Below are positions 26,790 through 35,956 of a stretch of DNA of 64,000 nt, piece after piece. Made by a program: the position numbers and the translations under genes. The stretch is from Virgibacillus salarius (GTDB lineage Bacteria; Bacillota; Bacilli; Bacillales; Amphibacillaceae). Under the pieces are notes generated by a model, which saw only the letters and a program-made list of their open reading frames with translations, ran no database searches and had not been told where the DNA came from. Position 1 is the stretch's first letter; every line of letters begins with the position of its first letter. The stretch is taken from the NCBI RefSeq assembly GCF_039521925.1, contig NZ_BAAACY010000110.1, positions 1-64,000 of the forward strand, given 5' to 3'.

Positions 26790-28190
26790 ATGAAAAAGGT
26801 ATTATATATTCTATTGATGGGGGCTGCTGTTACAATTTTTCTCATATCGAATAGTGCTAATGCAGGGCAGGAAAAGGTCATATATGTATCTATAAATGGA
26901 AATGATCAAAATGATGGTACAAAATTAAAGCCATTTCGCACGCTAAATAAAGCCGCTACAAAAGCTAGTGCAGGAACTACTGTCTTCATACGAAAAGGAA
27001 CTTACAACGAAAAGCTTGTCGTTAAACATAGTGGTACAAAAACAAAACCAATTACTTTTAAAGCCTACAAAAACGAGAAGGTAGTTGTTAGTGGAAAGGA
27101 CCTAAAGGATGCTGAAGAGAATACTTCGTTAGTTACAATAAATAATAAAAACTATGTTACAGTTAGTGGTTTAATCATACAGGATTTAACTAGTAATGTA
27201 ACAAATGAAACAGTAATGGGAATTTATGTTACAGGTTCTAGCAGTCATATTACTTTAGAAAATAACCATGTGCAGCGTATTGAAACTCATGCAAATGATG
27301 GAAATGGGCATGGAATTGCGGTATATGGAACCTCTCCAATGGTAGACATAAACATTTTAAATAATACAGTGGAAGATTTAAAGCTGGGCTCAAGTGAATC
27401 GATTGTACTCAATGGTAATATAAATGGCTTTAAAATAGAACATAATCTTGTTCGCCGAAATGATAATATAGGCATTGATATTATCGGTTATGAAGGAATA
27501 TCTAATGATAAGAAAAATGACTATGCACGAAATGGCTTCATAAAGAATAATCAAGTTTATGATATTTCCTCTTACGGAAATCCAAGTTATGGAGAAGATT
27601 ATAGTGCAGGTGGTATTTACGTAGACGGCGGAAAAAATATAACTATTGAAAAGAATACCATCTATCATTGCGATATCGGTATTGAAGCAACCTCTGAACA
27701 TGCTGGGAAATATGCGGAGCATATTACAATTAGAAATAATATTATTTATGAAAACTATTACACAGGCATATCAATTGGCGGATATGATAAAGAACGAGGT
27801 GGTACGAAAAATTCCATTATCTCCAAAAATATTATTTATCGAAACGATACGAAAGGGTTAGACGGGGGACAGCTTTTATTACAGCATAATATTAAAAAAA
27901 ATGTGATTAAAAAAAACATTTTAACTGCTGGACCATCTCGTCTATTTATTGCTAACCATTTTACAACAAATTATGCCAACAAGTTAATAATGAATGTATT
28001 TCATAAGGAAGTAGGAAGAACAGGTATTTGGGTATGGAAAGAAGAAGCATACACTTCTTTTCCTGAATTTAAAATTACTTCAAAAAGCGATTTAAAATCC
28101 AGTTACCTAGACCCAAAATATGAAAATGAAAACCAATATAATTTTAATTTAAAGAAGGATTCACCTGCAAAAAATATTGTAGAGAACTAA
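26790..28190 (+). CDS. Secreted right-handed beta-helix protein (DUF1565/NosD-like, polysaccharide lyase fold)
   Basis: A 466-residue exported protein. Its signal peptide covers about residues 1-25 (SNANA-type cleavage). An N-terminal DUF1565-like segment (YVSINGNDQNDGTKLKPFRT, GTTVFIRKGTYNE) is followed by many NxxI/V repeats of a parallel beta-helix. Such proteins act on or bind acidic polysaccharides; catalytic residues cannot be assigned, so lyase activity is only possible. ACGGAGTGATTAC is the ribosome-binding site. It is flanked by a perfect hairpin upstream and a terminator downstream, so it is a single-gene unit. Confidence 0.8.
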   Translation: MKKVLYILLMGAAVTIFLISNSANAGQEKVIYVSINGNDQNDGTKLKPFRTLNKAATKASAGTTVFIRKGTYNEKLVVKHSGTKTKPITFKAYKNEKVVVSGKDLKDAEENTSLVTINNKNYVTVSGLIIQDLTSNVTNETVMGIYVTGSSSHITLENNHVQRIETHANDGNGHGIAVYGTSPMVDINILNNTVEDLKLGSSESIVLNGNINGFKIEHNLVRRNDNIGIDIIGYEGISNDKKNDYARNGFIKNNQVYDISSYGNPSYGEDYSAGGIYVDGGKNITIEKNTIYHCDIGIEATSEHAGKYAEHITIRNNIIYENYYTGISIGGYDKERGGTKNSIISKNIIYRNDTKGLDGGQLLLQHNIKKNVIKKNILTAGPSRLFIANHFTTNYANKLIMNVFHKEVGRTGIWVWKEEAYTSFPEFKITSKSDLKSSYLDPKYENENQYNFNLKKDSPAKNIVEN

Positions 28191-28225
28191 GTGCTATAAG
28201 TTCCTGTAAAAGAGGCTACATAGTA

Positions 28226-28269
28226 AGGGCTGTCACCAAAAAGCCAGTTTAAATTTCGGGAACAGCCCT
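28226..28269. terminator. Bidirectional terminator between convergent genes
   Basis: GGGCTGT (28227-28233) and ACAGCCC (28262-28268) enclose a long loop with inner pairing. It lies between the ends of the beta-helix and FMN-reductase genes. Confidence 0.6.
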
Positions 28270-28305
28270 GTTCGTCTATCAGCTATCAGCAGATTTACTG
28301 CATCA

Positions 28306-28851
28306 TTATTGTGTTTCCAGTTCAATCCGTTGTTGTATCGCCATCATCTCTTTCGTGAGCAATGTGATCCTATTTAAAATGGAAGGATCTACGATTTCAT
28401 TATCATCATTATATGAGTCATTATGAATAAAAACACTACAAGACGGTACGATCCCTTTTAAATAAGAAAGTATCGGTTTAAGCTGGTATTCAGACACAAG
28501 AAAATGCTTTTCAGATCCGCCCGTTGTTATAATTCCTGTCACTTTAGATTTGAAAGCGTCCACAGGAAAATGATCGAGCAGGTTTTTTAACACACCTGAG
28601 ATCGAAGCTTGATATATTGGGGAGCCAAATACAATGATATCTGCTGCTAAGACTGTATTTACAACATACCAAGTATCTTCGTTATAATAAGCTAAAGGGG
28701 TTCCACGAACAAATTCAACTTCATAGTCTTTTAAATCGATTAACTCTGTCTCGACATCTTTTTGCTGGCGTTTTGCAGCAAGTAAAACCTCGTGCACAGC
28801 TTGTGAGGTTTTCTCTCCAACTATTGATCCGGAAATTCCAACAATTTTCAC
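28306..28851 (-). CDS. NADPH-dependent FMN reductase-like flavoprotein
   Basis: A 181-residue flavodoxin-fold protein with the FMN phosphate loop at the start (KIVGISGSIVGEKTS) and GSPIYQASISGVLKNLLDH near residue 75. The start is GTG 28851, with GGGGGG just upstream; this aligns its N-terminus with the paralogue at 37010-37576. A frame to 28929 has no binding site. It follows sodA on the same strand by 77 bases. A redox role is likely; the substrate is unknown. Confidence 0.85.
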   Translation of the reverse strand: MKIVGISGSIVGEKTSQAVHEVLLAAKRQQKDVETELIDLKDYEVEFVRGTPLAYYNEDTWYVVNTVLAADIIVFGSPIYQASISGVLKNLLDHFPVDAFKSKVTGIITTGGSEKHFLVSEYQLKPILSYLKGIVPSCSVFIHNDSYNDDNEIVDPSILNRITLLTKEMMAIQQRIELETQ

Positions 28852-28928
28852 TGGTTTCCCCCCTTTTTTATATTCTGTATATGTATGGAATAATGCGCCA
28901 GAATAGCACATCATTCCATTTATTTGCA

Positions 28929-29549
28929 TTATTTCACAGCTAACTCATATTTTTCAGCAACTACGTCCCAATTAATAATATTAAAGAAATTCTCAATGTA
29001 TTCTGGACGTCGGTTTTGATACTTAAGGTAATAAGCATGCTCCCACACATCAATACCTAAAATCGGTGTTTTTCCTTCTGAGATTGGGTTGTCTTGATTT
29101 GGTGTACTTATTACTTCTAGCTTACCAGTTTGATTAACAACTAACCATGCCCATCCAGATCCAAAGCGAGTTGTCGCTGCATCAGCGAATTTTTGTTCAA
29201 AACTGCTAATACTTCCAAATGCTTCTTTTATCGCTTCTGCCAGTTTTCCAGCAGGTTCAGCTGCTTCTTTACCTGGTGCGATAATTTCCCAGAAAAGCGT
29301 ATGGTTTAAGTGTCCTCCACCATTATTACGTACCGCTGTGCGGATATCTTCTGGTACTGCTTCCAAATTACTAATAATTGCTTCTAATGATTTGTCTGCT
29401 AATTCAGCCTTACCTTCTAGTGCAGCATTTAATTTGTTTACATATGTTTGATGGTGCTTCCCATGATGAATCTCCATAGTAGTTTGATCGATGTACGGCT
29501 CCAATGCATTTGTTGCATACGGTAGTTCAGGTAATTCAAATTTTGCCAT
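28929..29549 (-). CDS. sodA: Superoxide dismutase (Mn/Fe)
   Basis: The protein of about 206 residues dismutates superoxide. It starts MAKFELPELPY, and metal ligands are in HHGKHHQTYV, GGGHLNHTLFW and DVWEHAYYLKYQNRRPEY. Start 29549 is chosen from GGAGG 9 bases upstream; a start at 29564 would sit on that site. A 12-bp inverted repeat lies 29 bases upstream (29578-29607). Confidence 0.95.
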   Translation of the reverse strand: MAKFELPELPYATNALEPYIDQTTMEIHHGKHHQTYVNKLNAALEGKAELADKSLEAIISNLEAVPEDIRTAVRNNGGGHLNHTLFWEIIAPGKEAAEPAGKLAEAIKEAFGSISSFEQKFADAATTRFGSGWAWLVVNQTGKLEVISTPNQDNPISEGKTPILGIDVWEHAYYLKYQNRRPEYIENFFNIINWDVVAEKYELAVK

Positions 29550-29577
29550 AAAAAATTCCTCCACCCTTTTTATTTTG

Positions 29578-29607
29578 TACTTATTATACTTATTGGTATA
29601 ATAAGTA
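29578..29607. promoter_or_regulatory. 12-bp inverted repeat upstream of sodA
   Basis: TACTTATTATAC (29578-29589) and GTATAATAAGTA (29596-29607) are perfect complements with a 6-base spacer. It contains TATAAT-like -10 sequence. It fits an operator for sodA; it does not match a PerR box well. Confidence 0.55.
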
Positions 29608-29838
29608 TGTAAAAAGGATATCGCATCAATTTGTTAAAAGCAATTTATATGCTCAAAAAACCCTAATAATTTTGTTGGTCACATAGTTTCTTTTTGCTTT
29701 TAACTATTGCTACTTTTTTATACAATAAAGGAAATCTATATTCTGCCATATCAATGACCAGGTTTAGTATGAGCCTAGACTTGTTGCTTCTTATACAGAC
29801 AGTGACCGTAATTTCCTAAAAAGAGGTGTTAATTAATT

Positions 29839-30459
29839 ATGGAAAGGATTACTACGAAAGATAAGATACTTCATCTATTAAAAAAAGAGGTTAAATTGAC
29901 TGTTGGTGAACTGAAAAGGCATTTGAATATCACAGATATGGCAGTTCGAAAGCATCTTTCTATTATGGAAAAAGACGGGCTTATCTTTTCAGAAGAAGTA
30001 AAACAATCGATGGGAAGACCGATGCAACAGTATTCGTTATCGGAAAAAGGCGAATTATTGTTTCCAAAAAGCTATGAAGGGTTAAGTGTAGAATTTTTAA
30101 ACGATATTAGAGATTTGCATGGAGATGATTCCATTCAGCGATTATTTCAAAGACGAGAAAATCGTTTAACGAACGAATATAATATTCGGATGTACCAAAA
30201 ATCCCCATCTGAAAGAATAAAAGAAATGGAAATGATTCAAAATGAAAAAGGTTATATGGCGGATATCACAAAGATTGACGCAAACACCTATGAGCTTACT
30301 GAATATAATTGTCCTATTATGGCAGTTGCTAAAGAATACAAAATTGCATGCCGATGTGAAACCTCCCTGTTTCAAAAGGTATTACAAACGGATAATGTTA
30401 CACGAACAAGCTGCAAAACAGAAGGAAATGATCACTGTCGGTTTTTAATAGCATTTTAA
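29839..30459 (+). CDS. SufR/DeoR-like HTH regulator with C-terminal cysteine cluster
   Basis: A 206-residue protein. The N-terminal winged helix (TVGELKRHLNITDMAVRKHL at about 21-40, with a GRPMQQYSLSEKG wing) is followed by a linker and a C-terminal domain with Cys158, Cys171, Cys173, Cys192 and Cys200. The NCP...C spacing (CX12C) resembles the iron-sulfur regulator SufR. A redox- or cluster-sensing role is inferred, and its place divergent to sodA fits. AAAAAGAGGTG lies before the ATG, at some distance. It is followed by an R3 repeat. Confidence 0.8.
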   Translation: MERITTKDKILHLLKKEVKLTVGELKRHLNITDMAVRKHLSIMEKDGLIFSEEVKQSMGRPMQQYSLSEKGELLFPKSYEGLSVEFLNDIRDLHGDDSIQRLFQRRENRLTNEYNIRMYQKSPSERIKEMEMIQNEKGYMADITKIDANTYELTEYNCPIMAVAKEYKIACRCETSLFQKVLQTDNVTRTSCKTEGNDHCRFLIAF

Positions 30460-30500
30460 TACCGATTGTAATCATTTCCCTTTTCATTCAATAGAAATAT

Positions 30501-30600
30501 AAAGTGAAACTTCAATCAGTGGGGGGTGGTTTATCAACCCACTGATTGTTAGGTGAACCGCTTGGAGCGGCGATCTTATTGCTAGTTATATGCGGGATAA
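30501..30600. repeat. Repeat family R3, short copy
   Basis: Starts AAAGTGAAACTTC, has the hairpin ATCAGTGG.../CCACTGAT, and ends GTTATATGCGGGATAA. It matches the start and end of the longer copies at 39178-39357 and 52255-52430, with the middle deleted. Confidence 0.75.
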
Positions 30601-30619
30601 AAATGTTAAAAGACTACTT

Positions 30620-31621
30620 TTACACTTGTCGTTTATACCATGCTAATAAATATTCTGCGAGTTTTTTTGGTGTATTGCGAAAAGCATCATTCGTACTTCC
30701 AGCCATATGAGCAGTAATTGTCACATTATCTAATTGTAAAAATGGACTACTATCTCCTAATGGTTCATGATCAAATGTATCAATCGCTGCTCCCGCAATT
30801 TCTTTATGCTGTAATGCTTTAATAAGGTCTGTTTCCTTCATAAGTGCTGATCTAGCAGAGTTAATGACTACAGCCGTATTCTTCATTTGTTGGAAATGCT
30901 CATAGCGAATCATATGCTTCGTTTCATTCGTCAATCGACCATGCATAGAAATGATATCTGATTCGGTAAGCACCGTATTTAAATCAACCTGTTCAAACGT
31001 TGTTTGCCCATGAAAATACGGGTCGTAGAAAATAATTCGAGCATCAAATCCACTTAAGAAGCGACCAACTAATTGGCCAATGTTTCCAAATCCGATTAAG
31101 CCAATTGTCCTCTCTTCAAGTTCAGGTATAAAGGAACTATTCGGAAAGTCTTTACGCCATTCACCTTGTTTTAGAAAAGCATGAGATCTTGCAATATTAC
31201 GAATTTCTGATAAGATGAGTCCAACCGTAAACTCAGCTACACTTCGCGCGTTGCGTCCTGGTGTATTCACCACTTTAATATGCTTTTCTCTGGCTATATC
31301 ATTATTTACGTTTTCTGTTCCCCCACGAAGTACACCTATTACTTTTAAATTGGTTGCAGAAGAAATTACCTTCTTATTTATAGGAGCAAATTGTGTAATG
31401 ATCATATCAAACGTATCCATATCTTCTAGTAAGTCGTTCGGTACGTCAACAACCTCACTCCCGCCTTGTTCAATCGCTAGATTATCCTTTTGCAACTGCT
31501 CTAAATTTTCATGTTTCCATTCACGTATCGTAACTTCGATACCAGCTTCCTTTAATTTGGTTAGGCCTTGTTCCATCATTTCTTTTGTAATAAATAAGTC
31601 AGCAATGGCTAAACATTTCAA
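30620..31621 (-). CDS. D-2-hydroxyacid dehydrogenase (phosphoglycerate dehydrogenase superfamily)
   Basis: A 333-residue NAD-dependent dehydrogenase. It has the Rossmann motif GLIGFGNIGQLVG, substrate Arg in NSARSALM, and the catalytic Glu/His pair in DTFDHEPL and TAHMAGST. The start is TTG 31621, with AAGGGG 9 bases upstream. It is last in the sugar operon, 28 bases after the SDR gene. The oxidised substrate is probably a sugar acid, or its reduced keto form, in that pathway (inference). It is not serine-biosynthetic SerA, because it has no ACT or ASB domain. Confidence 0.85.
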   Translation of the reverse strand: MKCLAIADLFITKEMMEQGLTKLKEAGIEVTIREWKHENLEQLQKDNLAIEQGGSEVVDVPNDLLEDMDTFDMIITQFAPINKKVISSATNLKVIGVLRGGTENVNNDIAREKHIKVVNTPGRNARSVAEFTVGLILSEIRNIARSHAFLKQGEWRKDFPNSSFIPELEERTIGLIGFGNIGQLVGRFLSGFDARIIFYDPYFHGQTTFEQVDLNTVLTESDIISMHGRLTNETKHMIRYEHFQQMKNTAVVINSARSALMKETDLIKALQHKEIAGAAIDTFDHEPLGDSSPFLQLDNVTITAHMAGSTNDAFRNTPKKLAEYLLAWYKRQV

Positions 31622-31649
31622 TTTCCATAACCCCTTTTTTGTTTTATGT

Positions 31650-32408
31650 TTATCGCATCAACATGCCACCTGTAGCATCAATGGTTGCACCAGTAAGGTA
31701 GTTTGCCTTCTCTGAGACTAAGAAAGTTGCTATATCAGCAATTTCTCTTGGTGATGCAACTCGCCCCAGCGGAATACGATTCATGTAGTATTCTTTATTT
31801 TTTTGTAATGAGTCTTTAATCATATCTGTTTCCACTATCCCTAAAGCAAGGTTATTTACATTTATTTCGCTTTTTGCTAATTCACGTGCAAGCGAAATCG
31901 TAAAACCAACCATTCCAGCTTTACTTGCTGCATAGTGAGCATGACCAGTCGTCGATCCATGAAATGCTGCTTGCGAGGTAATATTAAGAATCTTTCCTGA
32001 TTTCTTTTTGTCTAAGCAATGATTAGAAAAAGTTTTACATGTTTGAAATACACTGGTTAAATTAATATCAAGAGTTTCCTTCCAATCCTCCAATCGCATA
32101 TCTTTCACGTAACTTGTCGGCCATACACCTGCATTATTAATCAAAACGTCTACATCACCGAAATACGCAATACTTTTAAGCACTACTTCTTTTGCTGCAT
32201 GAGCATCCGCAAGATTCACTTGAAAAGCTACGGCTTTGCAGCCCAAAGCTCTAATTTCACTTACTACATCTTGGGCTTTTTCTTGACTTCCTTGATAGGT
32301 AATAGCTATATTAGCACCTTCTCTTGCTAAAGCTAGTGCTGTTTCCCTACCAACGCCTCTTGAACCTCCAGTAATAATGGCTACTTTTTCTTTTATCCCT
32401 AAATCCAT
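31650..32408 (-). CDS. Short-chain dehydrogenase/reductase (SDR)
   Basis: A 252-residue classical SDR: cofactor motif TGGSRGVGRETA near residue 13, NNAGVW, catalytic Ser in ITSQAAF and YAASK (Tyr/Lys), ending TGATIDATGGM. Start 32408 (MDLGIKEK) has GGGGTG at normal distance; a start 24 bases earlier overlaps the kinase gene. It probably oxidises or reduces the carbohydrate handled by this operon. The substrate is not deducible. Confidence 0.87.
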   Translation of the reverse strand: MDLGIKEKVAIITGGSRGVGRETALALAREGANIAITYQGSQEKAQDVVSEIRALGCKAVAFQVNLADAHAAKEVVLKSIAYFGDVDVLINNAGVWPTSYVKDMRLEDWKETLDINLTSVFQTCKTFSNHCLDKKKSGKILNITSQAAFHGSTTGHAHYAASKAGMVGFTISLARELAKSEINVNNLALGIVETDMIKDSLQKNKEYYMNRIPLGRVASPREIADIATFLVSEKANYLTGATIDATGGMLMR

Positions 32409-32413
32409 CGCTA

Positions 32414-33931
32414 CTACACCCCTACCTTCCAAATTTGCTCCATCTTCTCTAGCGTTTCTTTATAAAGCTTATATTTTGTTGCATACACTTCGGCTCTGTT
32501 CGGATTTGGCTTAATGATATGTTCTACATGTACCATATTTCTAGCAGCTTCATCGATTGATCGGTAATATCCAGTCATTACCCCTGCACACATTGCTGTT
32601 CCAAGCGTTCCATGTTCTTTGACTTCAACAATTTCCAGTGGGATTTGTAGACAATCAGCAAACATTTGTAACCAAATAGCTGATTTAGTTACACCGCCAG
32701 CAATTCGCGATGATTCAAGTTGGTCATTATATTTCGTCAATCGTTCAATATGATATAAATGACTAAAAACAATACCTTCATACACCGCTCTTAAGAAATG
32801 CTTCAATTGATGCCAGCTATTCATTCCGATAAAACAAGAATTGGCATTCGGCACTGTATTGGAACCGAATAAAAATGGAAAAAACAAAAGATTACTCTCC
32901 TCAGGCTCAGTTGAAGCTACTAGTTCGTTACAAAGGTCATATATAGAACTTCCTTGTTTTTCAGCTTCTTGTTTTTCTACAGACATAAATTTTTCAATAA
33001 ACCATTCCAAATTACTTGCTGAAGTTGGGCTTGCTTCTGTTGTAAGCCAATAATCAGACAAACAATAAATAGAAGTCATAAATAAATCCTTGTCTACAAT
33101 TGGTTTCCTAGTAATATATTCATTTATACTCCAAGTCCCCGCTACAATGCATAATTTATCTTCTTCAACCAAGCCTGATGCTACAGCCGACGCCGCGATA
33201 TCAAATATTCCTCCTGCAATTGGCGTCCCCTCCTTCAGCCCTGTTGCTAATGCAGCTTCTTTCGTAACATATCCGCAAATATCGGTTGATTGCTTAAGAG
33301 GAGGTAGCTTTGGCAACATTTTACTTAAACCAAAAAATTCAAGTAAATGCAGATCATAGCACTGATCTTTTACATTGATTAGATTCGTACCTGAGATATC
33401 AGTCAATTCCAAATAGGCTTCTCCAGTTAATTTAAACCTAATGAGATCTTTAACCATGAATACATAATCCGTTTTTTCTATTACCTCGGGTTTATTATCT
33501 TGCAACCACGCTAACAACGCTACCGGTTGGCCTGCCCACACAGATTGCATTGTTTTCGGCAATATTTCTGATTCAAACCTCGGATTAGCGTACCATTTCT
33601 CAATATAGCTTTTCGCACGGTTATCGGTAGAGATAATACCATTGTAAGTAGGGTCACCACTTTTGGTTGTTAAATATAAACCGTTACCATGTCCAGTAAT
33701 GGAAACTCCAGCTATTTGTTCTGAATCAATGTTTGATTTCTTTAGTACCTCTTTAATAACCGTTACGTTGGCATTCCATAACTCATTAATGTCACGCTCT
33801 GTATGAAATGGCTTTGGCATAATCATCGTTGTCTTTTGAGAAGCAATTGCCACTTCTTTTCCAGATAGCGAATAGAGTGCTGCCTTTGTAACTGTTCCCC
33901 CATTATCAATACCTAGTAAATACTTATTCAA
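32414..33931 (-). CDS. FGGY-family carbohydrate kinase (L-xylulose kinase-like)
   Basis: A kinase of about 505 residues. The N-terminal phosphate-1 motif is LLGIDNGGTVTKAAL, and the pattern FHTERDINELW, GVSITGHGNGLYL and GIISTDNRA resembles LyxK-like L-xylulose/erythritol-type kinases; the FGGY signature region (GGVTKSAIWLQMFADCL) is near residue 415. GGGAGG directly abuts ATG 33940, so TTG 33931 with 10-base spacing is the better start. It lies 15 bases after the PTS IIC gene. The phosphorylated sugar is unknown. Confidence 0.85.
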   Translation of the reverse strand: MNKYLLGIDNGGTVTKAALYSLSGKEVAIASQKTTMIMPKPFHTERDINELWNANVTVIKEVLKKSNIDSEQIAGVSITGHGNGLYLTTKSGDPTYNGIISTDNRAKSYIEKWYANPRFESEILPKTMQSVWAGQPVALLAWLQDNKPEVIEKTDYVFMVKDLIRFKLTGEAYLELTDISGTNLINVKDQCYDLHLLEFFGLSKMLPKLPPLKQSTDICGYVTKEAALATGLKEGTPIAGGIFDIAASAVASGLVEEDKLCIVAGTWSINEYITRKPIVDKDLFMTSIYCLSDYWLTTEASPTSASNLEWFIEKFMSVEKQEAEKQGSSIYDLCNELVASTEPEESNLLFFPFLFGSNTVPNANSCFIGMNSWHQLKHFLRAVYEGIVFSHLYHIERLTKYNDQLESSRIAGGVTKSAIWLQMFADCLQIPLEIVEVKEHGTLGTAMCAGVMTGYYRSIDEAARNMVHVEHIIKPNPNRAEVYATKYKLYKETLEKMEQIWKVGV

Positions 33932-33946
33932 AAAAATCATTCCTCC

Positions 33947-35209
33947 CTATCCAAAAAATGATGCAATTTTAATTAATAACCAACCTAGCGGCGTTGAAGC
34001 TCCACCAACAAGATTTGCAAGCTCTGTTGTATCGCTTATGTTGTCAGGTAAAGTAACGTTTGCTAGATTAGCAGCTTCCGTAAAAGCTGTAGCGATATCT
34101 GTTCCGATATATAACACCATCGTCATAATTACCAGCCCTGTAATGTATAACCGAACCATATTTTGTTTTAAATAAGGTGCACACATCGCAAACAAAAATG
34201 AAAGCGATGCCAAGTCAGTGAATGGTAATAATCGGTTGCCAGGTAGGATAATTGCAAGTAAAAGCGTAGATGGTATCATCAACAAACCGGTTGCAAGTAC
34301 AGCAGGATGACCAATTAACAACGCTGTGTCCATAGCAATGTAAAACTCTCTATCTGGAAACTTTCGTTTTAAAAACGATTCTGCTGCTTCACGAATTATT
34401 GATAATCCCTCTACAAGTACGTCAACCATCTTAGGTAAAAGTACCATTACCGCTGCTACTGTTACAGCTAACGTTAAAACAGAGCTTATATTAAATCCCG
34501 CTAAAATCCCTAACAGTGCTCCAATGATCGCCCCCAATGTAAGGGGTTCTCCCAATATCCCGAATTTTTTAGTAATCGATTCAGGATCTGCCTCCACTTT
34601 ACGTAATCCGGGTATACGCTCGATTATCCAATTTATAGCTATTCCAAATGGCACAAAAACTGCTGTAGTCCCGTGTGGGAATGATATCCCTTTTAAATTA
34701 TAGTCTGATTGGATCCGTGGAGCAGTTACATCGCCAATGATCAAAACCACTATAAAATGAAGCAGTGATGCAACAACAGCTATCGATATACTCCCAGTTA
34801 TACTATAAACGAGTGCACCTGTTATCATGAATATCCAGAAGTTAAATATATCAATATTGACTGTTTTTGTTATATTAAACACTAATAGAATTATATTTAC
34901 TAGGATGATGCTAATTACTGCAAAAGGAACAATCGGTGTTCCCCAGCCAATTGCAGCTGCTACTGGCCACCCCGGATCGATCACCGTCAGTTGCAAATCA
35001 AATCGCTTTACCATTGCTTCTGCTGCAGGTCCCATACTCTCAAGAAGAAGTGTAATGATTAGATTTATACCCATAAAACCAATTCCTACAAGCATGGCAG
35101 CTTTAAAAGCACGACCTAACCTAATCCTAAAACATAGTGCTAAAATTAAGAAAATAATTGGCATCATAACTGACGGACCTAGATCAATAACCCAGTTTAT
35201 TATTTCCAT
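33947..35209 (-). CDS. PTS galactitol-type IIC permease (GatC family)
   Basis: A permease of about 420 residues and 10 or more membrane segments. The GatC-family features are GIGFMGINLI, GWPVAAAIGWGTPIVP and FPHGTTAVFVPFG (the IIC substrate motif), plus VLATGLLMIP. Start 35209 (MEIINWV) is chosen: GGGGGAATAGAAGG precedes it and a leader terminator ends just upstream at 35235. An upstream ATG lies at the terminator's T-run. No IIA or IIB gene is in the window, yet a sugar kinase follows, so transport may occur without PTS phosphorylation or with components encoded elsewhere. Confidence 0.87.
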   Translation of the reverse strand: MEIINWVIDLGPSVMMPIIFLILALCFRIRLGRAFKAAMLVGIGFMGINLIITLLLESMGPAAEAMVKRFDLQLTVIDPGWPVAAAIGWGTPIVPFAVISIILVNIILLVFNITKTVNIDIFNFWIFMITGALVYSITGSISIAVVASLLHFIVVLIIGDVTAPRIQSDYNLKGISFPHGTTAVFVPFGIAINWIIERIPGLRKVEADPESITKKFGILGEPLTLGAIIGALLGILAGFNISSVLTLAVTVAAVMVLLPKMVDVLVEGLSIIREAAESFLKRKFPDREFYIAMDTALLIGHPAVLATGLLMIPSTLLLAIILPGNRLLPFTDLASLSFLFAMCAPYLKQNMVRLYITGLVIMTMVLYIGTDIATAFTEAANLANVTLPDNISDTTELANLVGGASTPLGWLLIKIASFFG

Positions 35210-35234
35210 CCTTCTATTCCCCCTTTTTTTGTGC

Positions 35235-35322
35235 ATGAAAAAACCCCCAAAGAAGACAGCCCTTTGTCTGTCAGCTTTGAGGGAATTATCACCTAATCAC
35301 AAATACCCCTTCGCTATTTTGT
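35235..35322 (-). promoter_or_regulatory. Leader RNA L2 with terminator, between glpP-like gene and PTS IIC
   Basis: Directly after the glpP-like stop the minus strand reads CAAAATAGC, then GGGGTATTTG, TTAGGTGA, and then a terminator. In the terminator CCCTCAAAG (5' arm) pairs with CTTTGGGGG, with an inner CTGACAG/CTGTC-type stem, followed by TTTTTT at 35235. The motif order is shared with leader L1. The GGGG upstream can pair with the CCC of the terminator arm, so an alternative fold exists. It is a likely site of antitermination. Confidence 0.75.
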
Positions 35323-35323
35323 T

Positions 35324-35869
35324 TTACCAAAGCTCTCTATTACTTGTCGTCACAGCAACAAATCCCCCATGAAGAATTTTATTTATTTTATCTTTTGTAT
35401 CTAGAAAACCACCCGCAAGCAGGCTTGCTTCTGGGACGATGGATTGAATCCGTTCGACAAAATGAATAGCAAACGGTCCTGGTAAAATTTCAACACCATC
35501 AAAATGCGTATTTTTTAACGATTTCAATGACTGATCCAACGAACGAGAATCAAACAAGAAGATACGATAGATTGTCAGCATTCCCATTTTACTTGCAGCG
35601 TTTAATACACGTTGATTCGGAGAAATAACCCCATCGACTTTAAACATCTCTTTTAACCATTTAACACCCTTCGTATCTTTCGTTAACCCTTCAACCAAAT
35701 CTAAATGTACGATGACTTTTTTACCAGCTTGGTGACAACGATTCGTTAGCTCTTTTAAATTGCCAATATGCACTTCAGAGAGAAATATATATGTTGACTT
35801 ACTTGAAAGCGCACTTTGCAAATCCTTTAGTTGTCTTATAGAAGGGATTACAGTCTTTTGCGAAAACAT
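35324..35869 (-). CDS. GlpP-family RNA-binding antiterminator
   Basis: A 181-residue protein of the glycerol-3-phosphate-responsive antiterminator family, a TIM-barrel-like fold related to GDPD enzymes. Seen are FLSEVHIGNL, KKVIVHLDLVEGL, KDTKGVKWLKE, DGVISPN, LFDSRSLDQS, EILPGPF and LLAGGF. GlpP binds leader RNA and prevents termination. Here no glp gene is near; it sits between two leader terminators in a sugar operon, so it probably responds to a sugar phosphate of this pathway. Start 35869 is preferred because AAAGGGGTG overlaps the GTG at 35878. Confidence 0.85.
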   Translation of the reverse strand: MFSQKTVIPSIRQLKDLQSALSSKSTYIFLSEVHIGNLKELTNRCHQAGKKVIVHLDLVEGLTKDTKGVKWLKEMFKVDGVISPNQRVLNAASKMGMLTIYRIFLFDSRSLDQSLKSLKNTHFDGVEILPGPFAIHFVERIQSIVPEASLLAGGFLDTKDKINKILHGGFVAVTTSNRELW

Positions 35870-35885
35870 CGCCCTCACCCCTTTT

Positions 35886-35934
35886 TTAAAGCGCTTGCAA
35901 CTATTACTCTAGAAAACTTCAAAAAAAGTGTCAA
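35886..35934 (-). promoter_or_regulatory. Internal promoter and cre-like site before glpP-like gene
   Basis: TTGACA (35934-35929), a 17-bp spacer and TAGAGT (35911-35906). Just downstream, TGCAAGCGCTTTAA (35899-35886) matches the CcpA consensus at 12 of 14 positions. Catabolite repression of the distal genes is plausible. Confidence 0.6.
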
Positions 35935-35956
35935 GCTCTACGTATTTTACTAGCTA

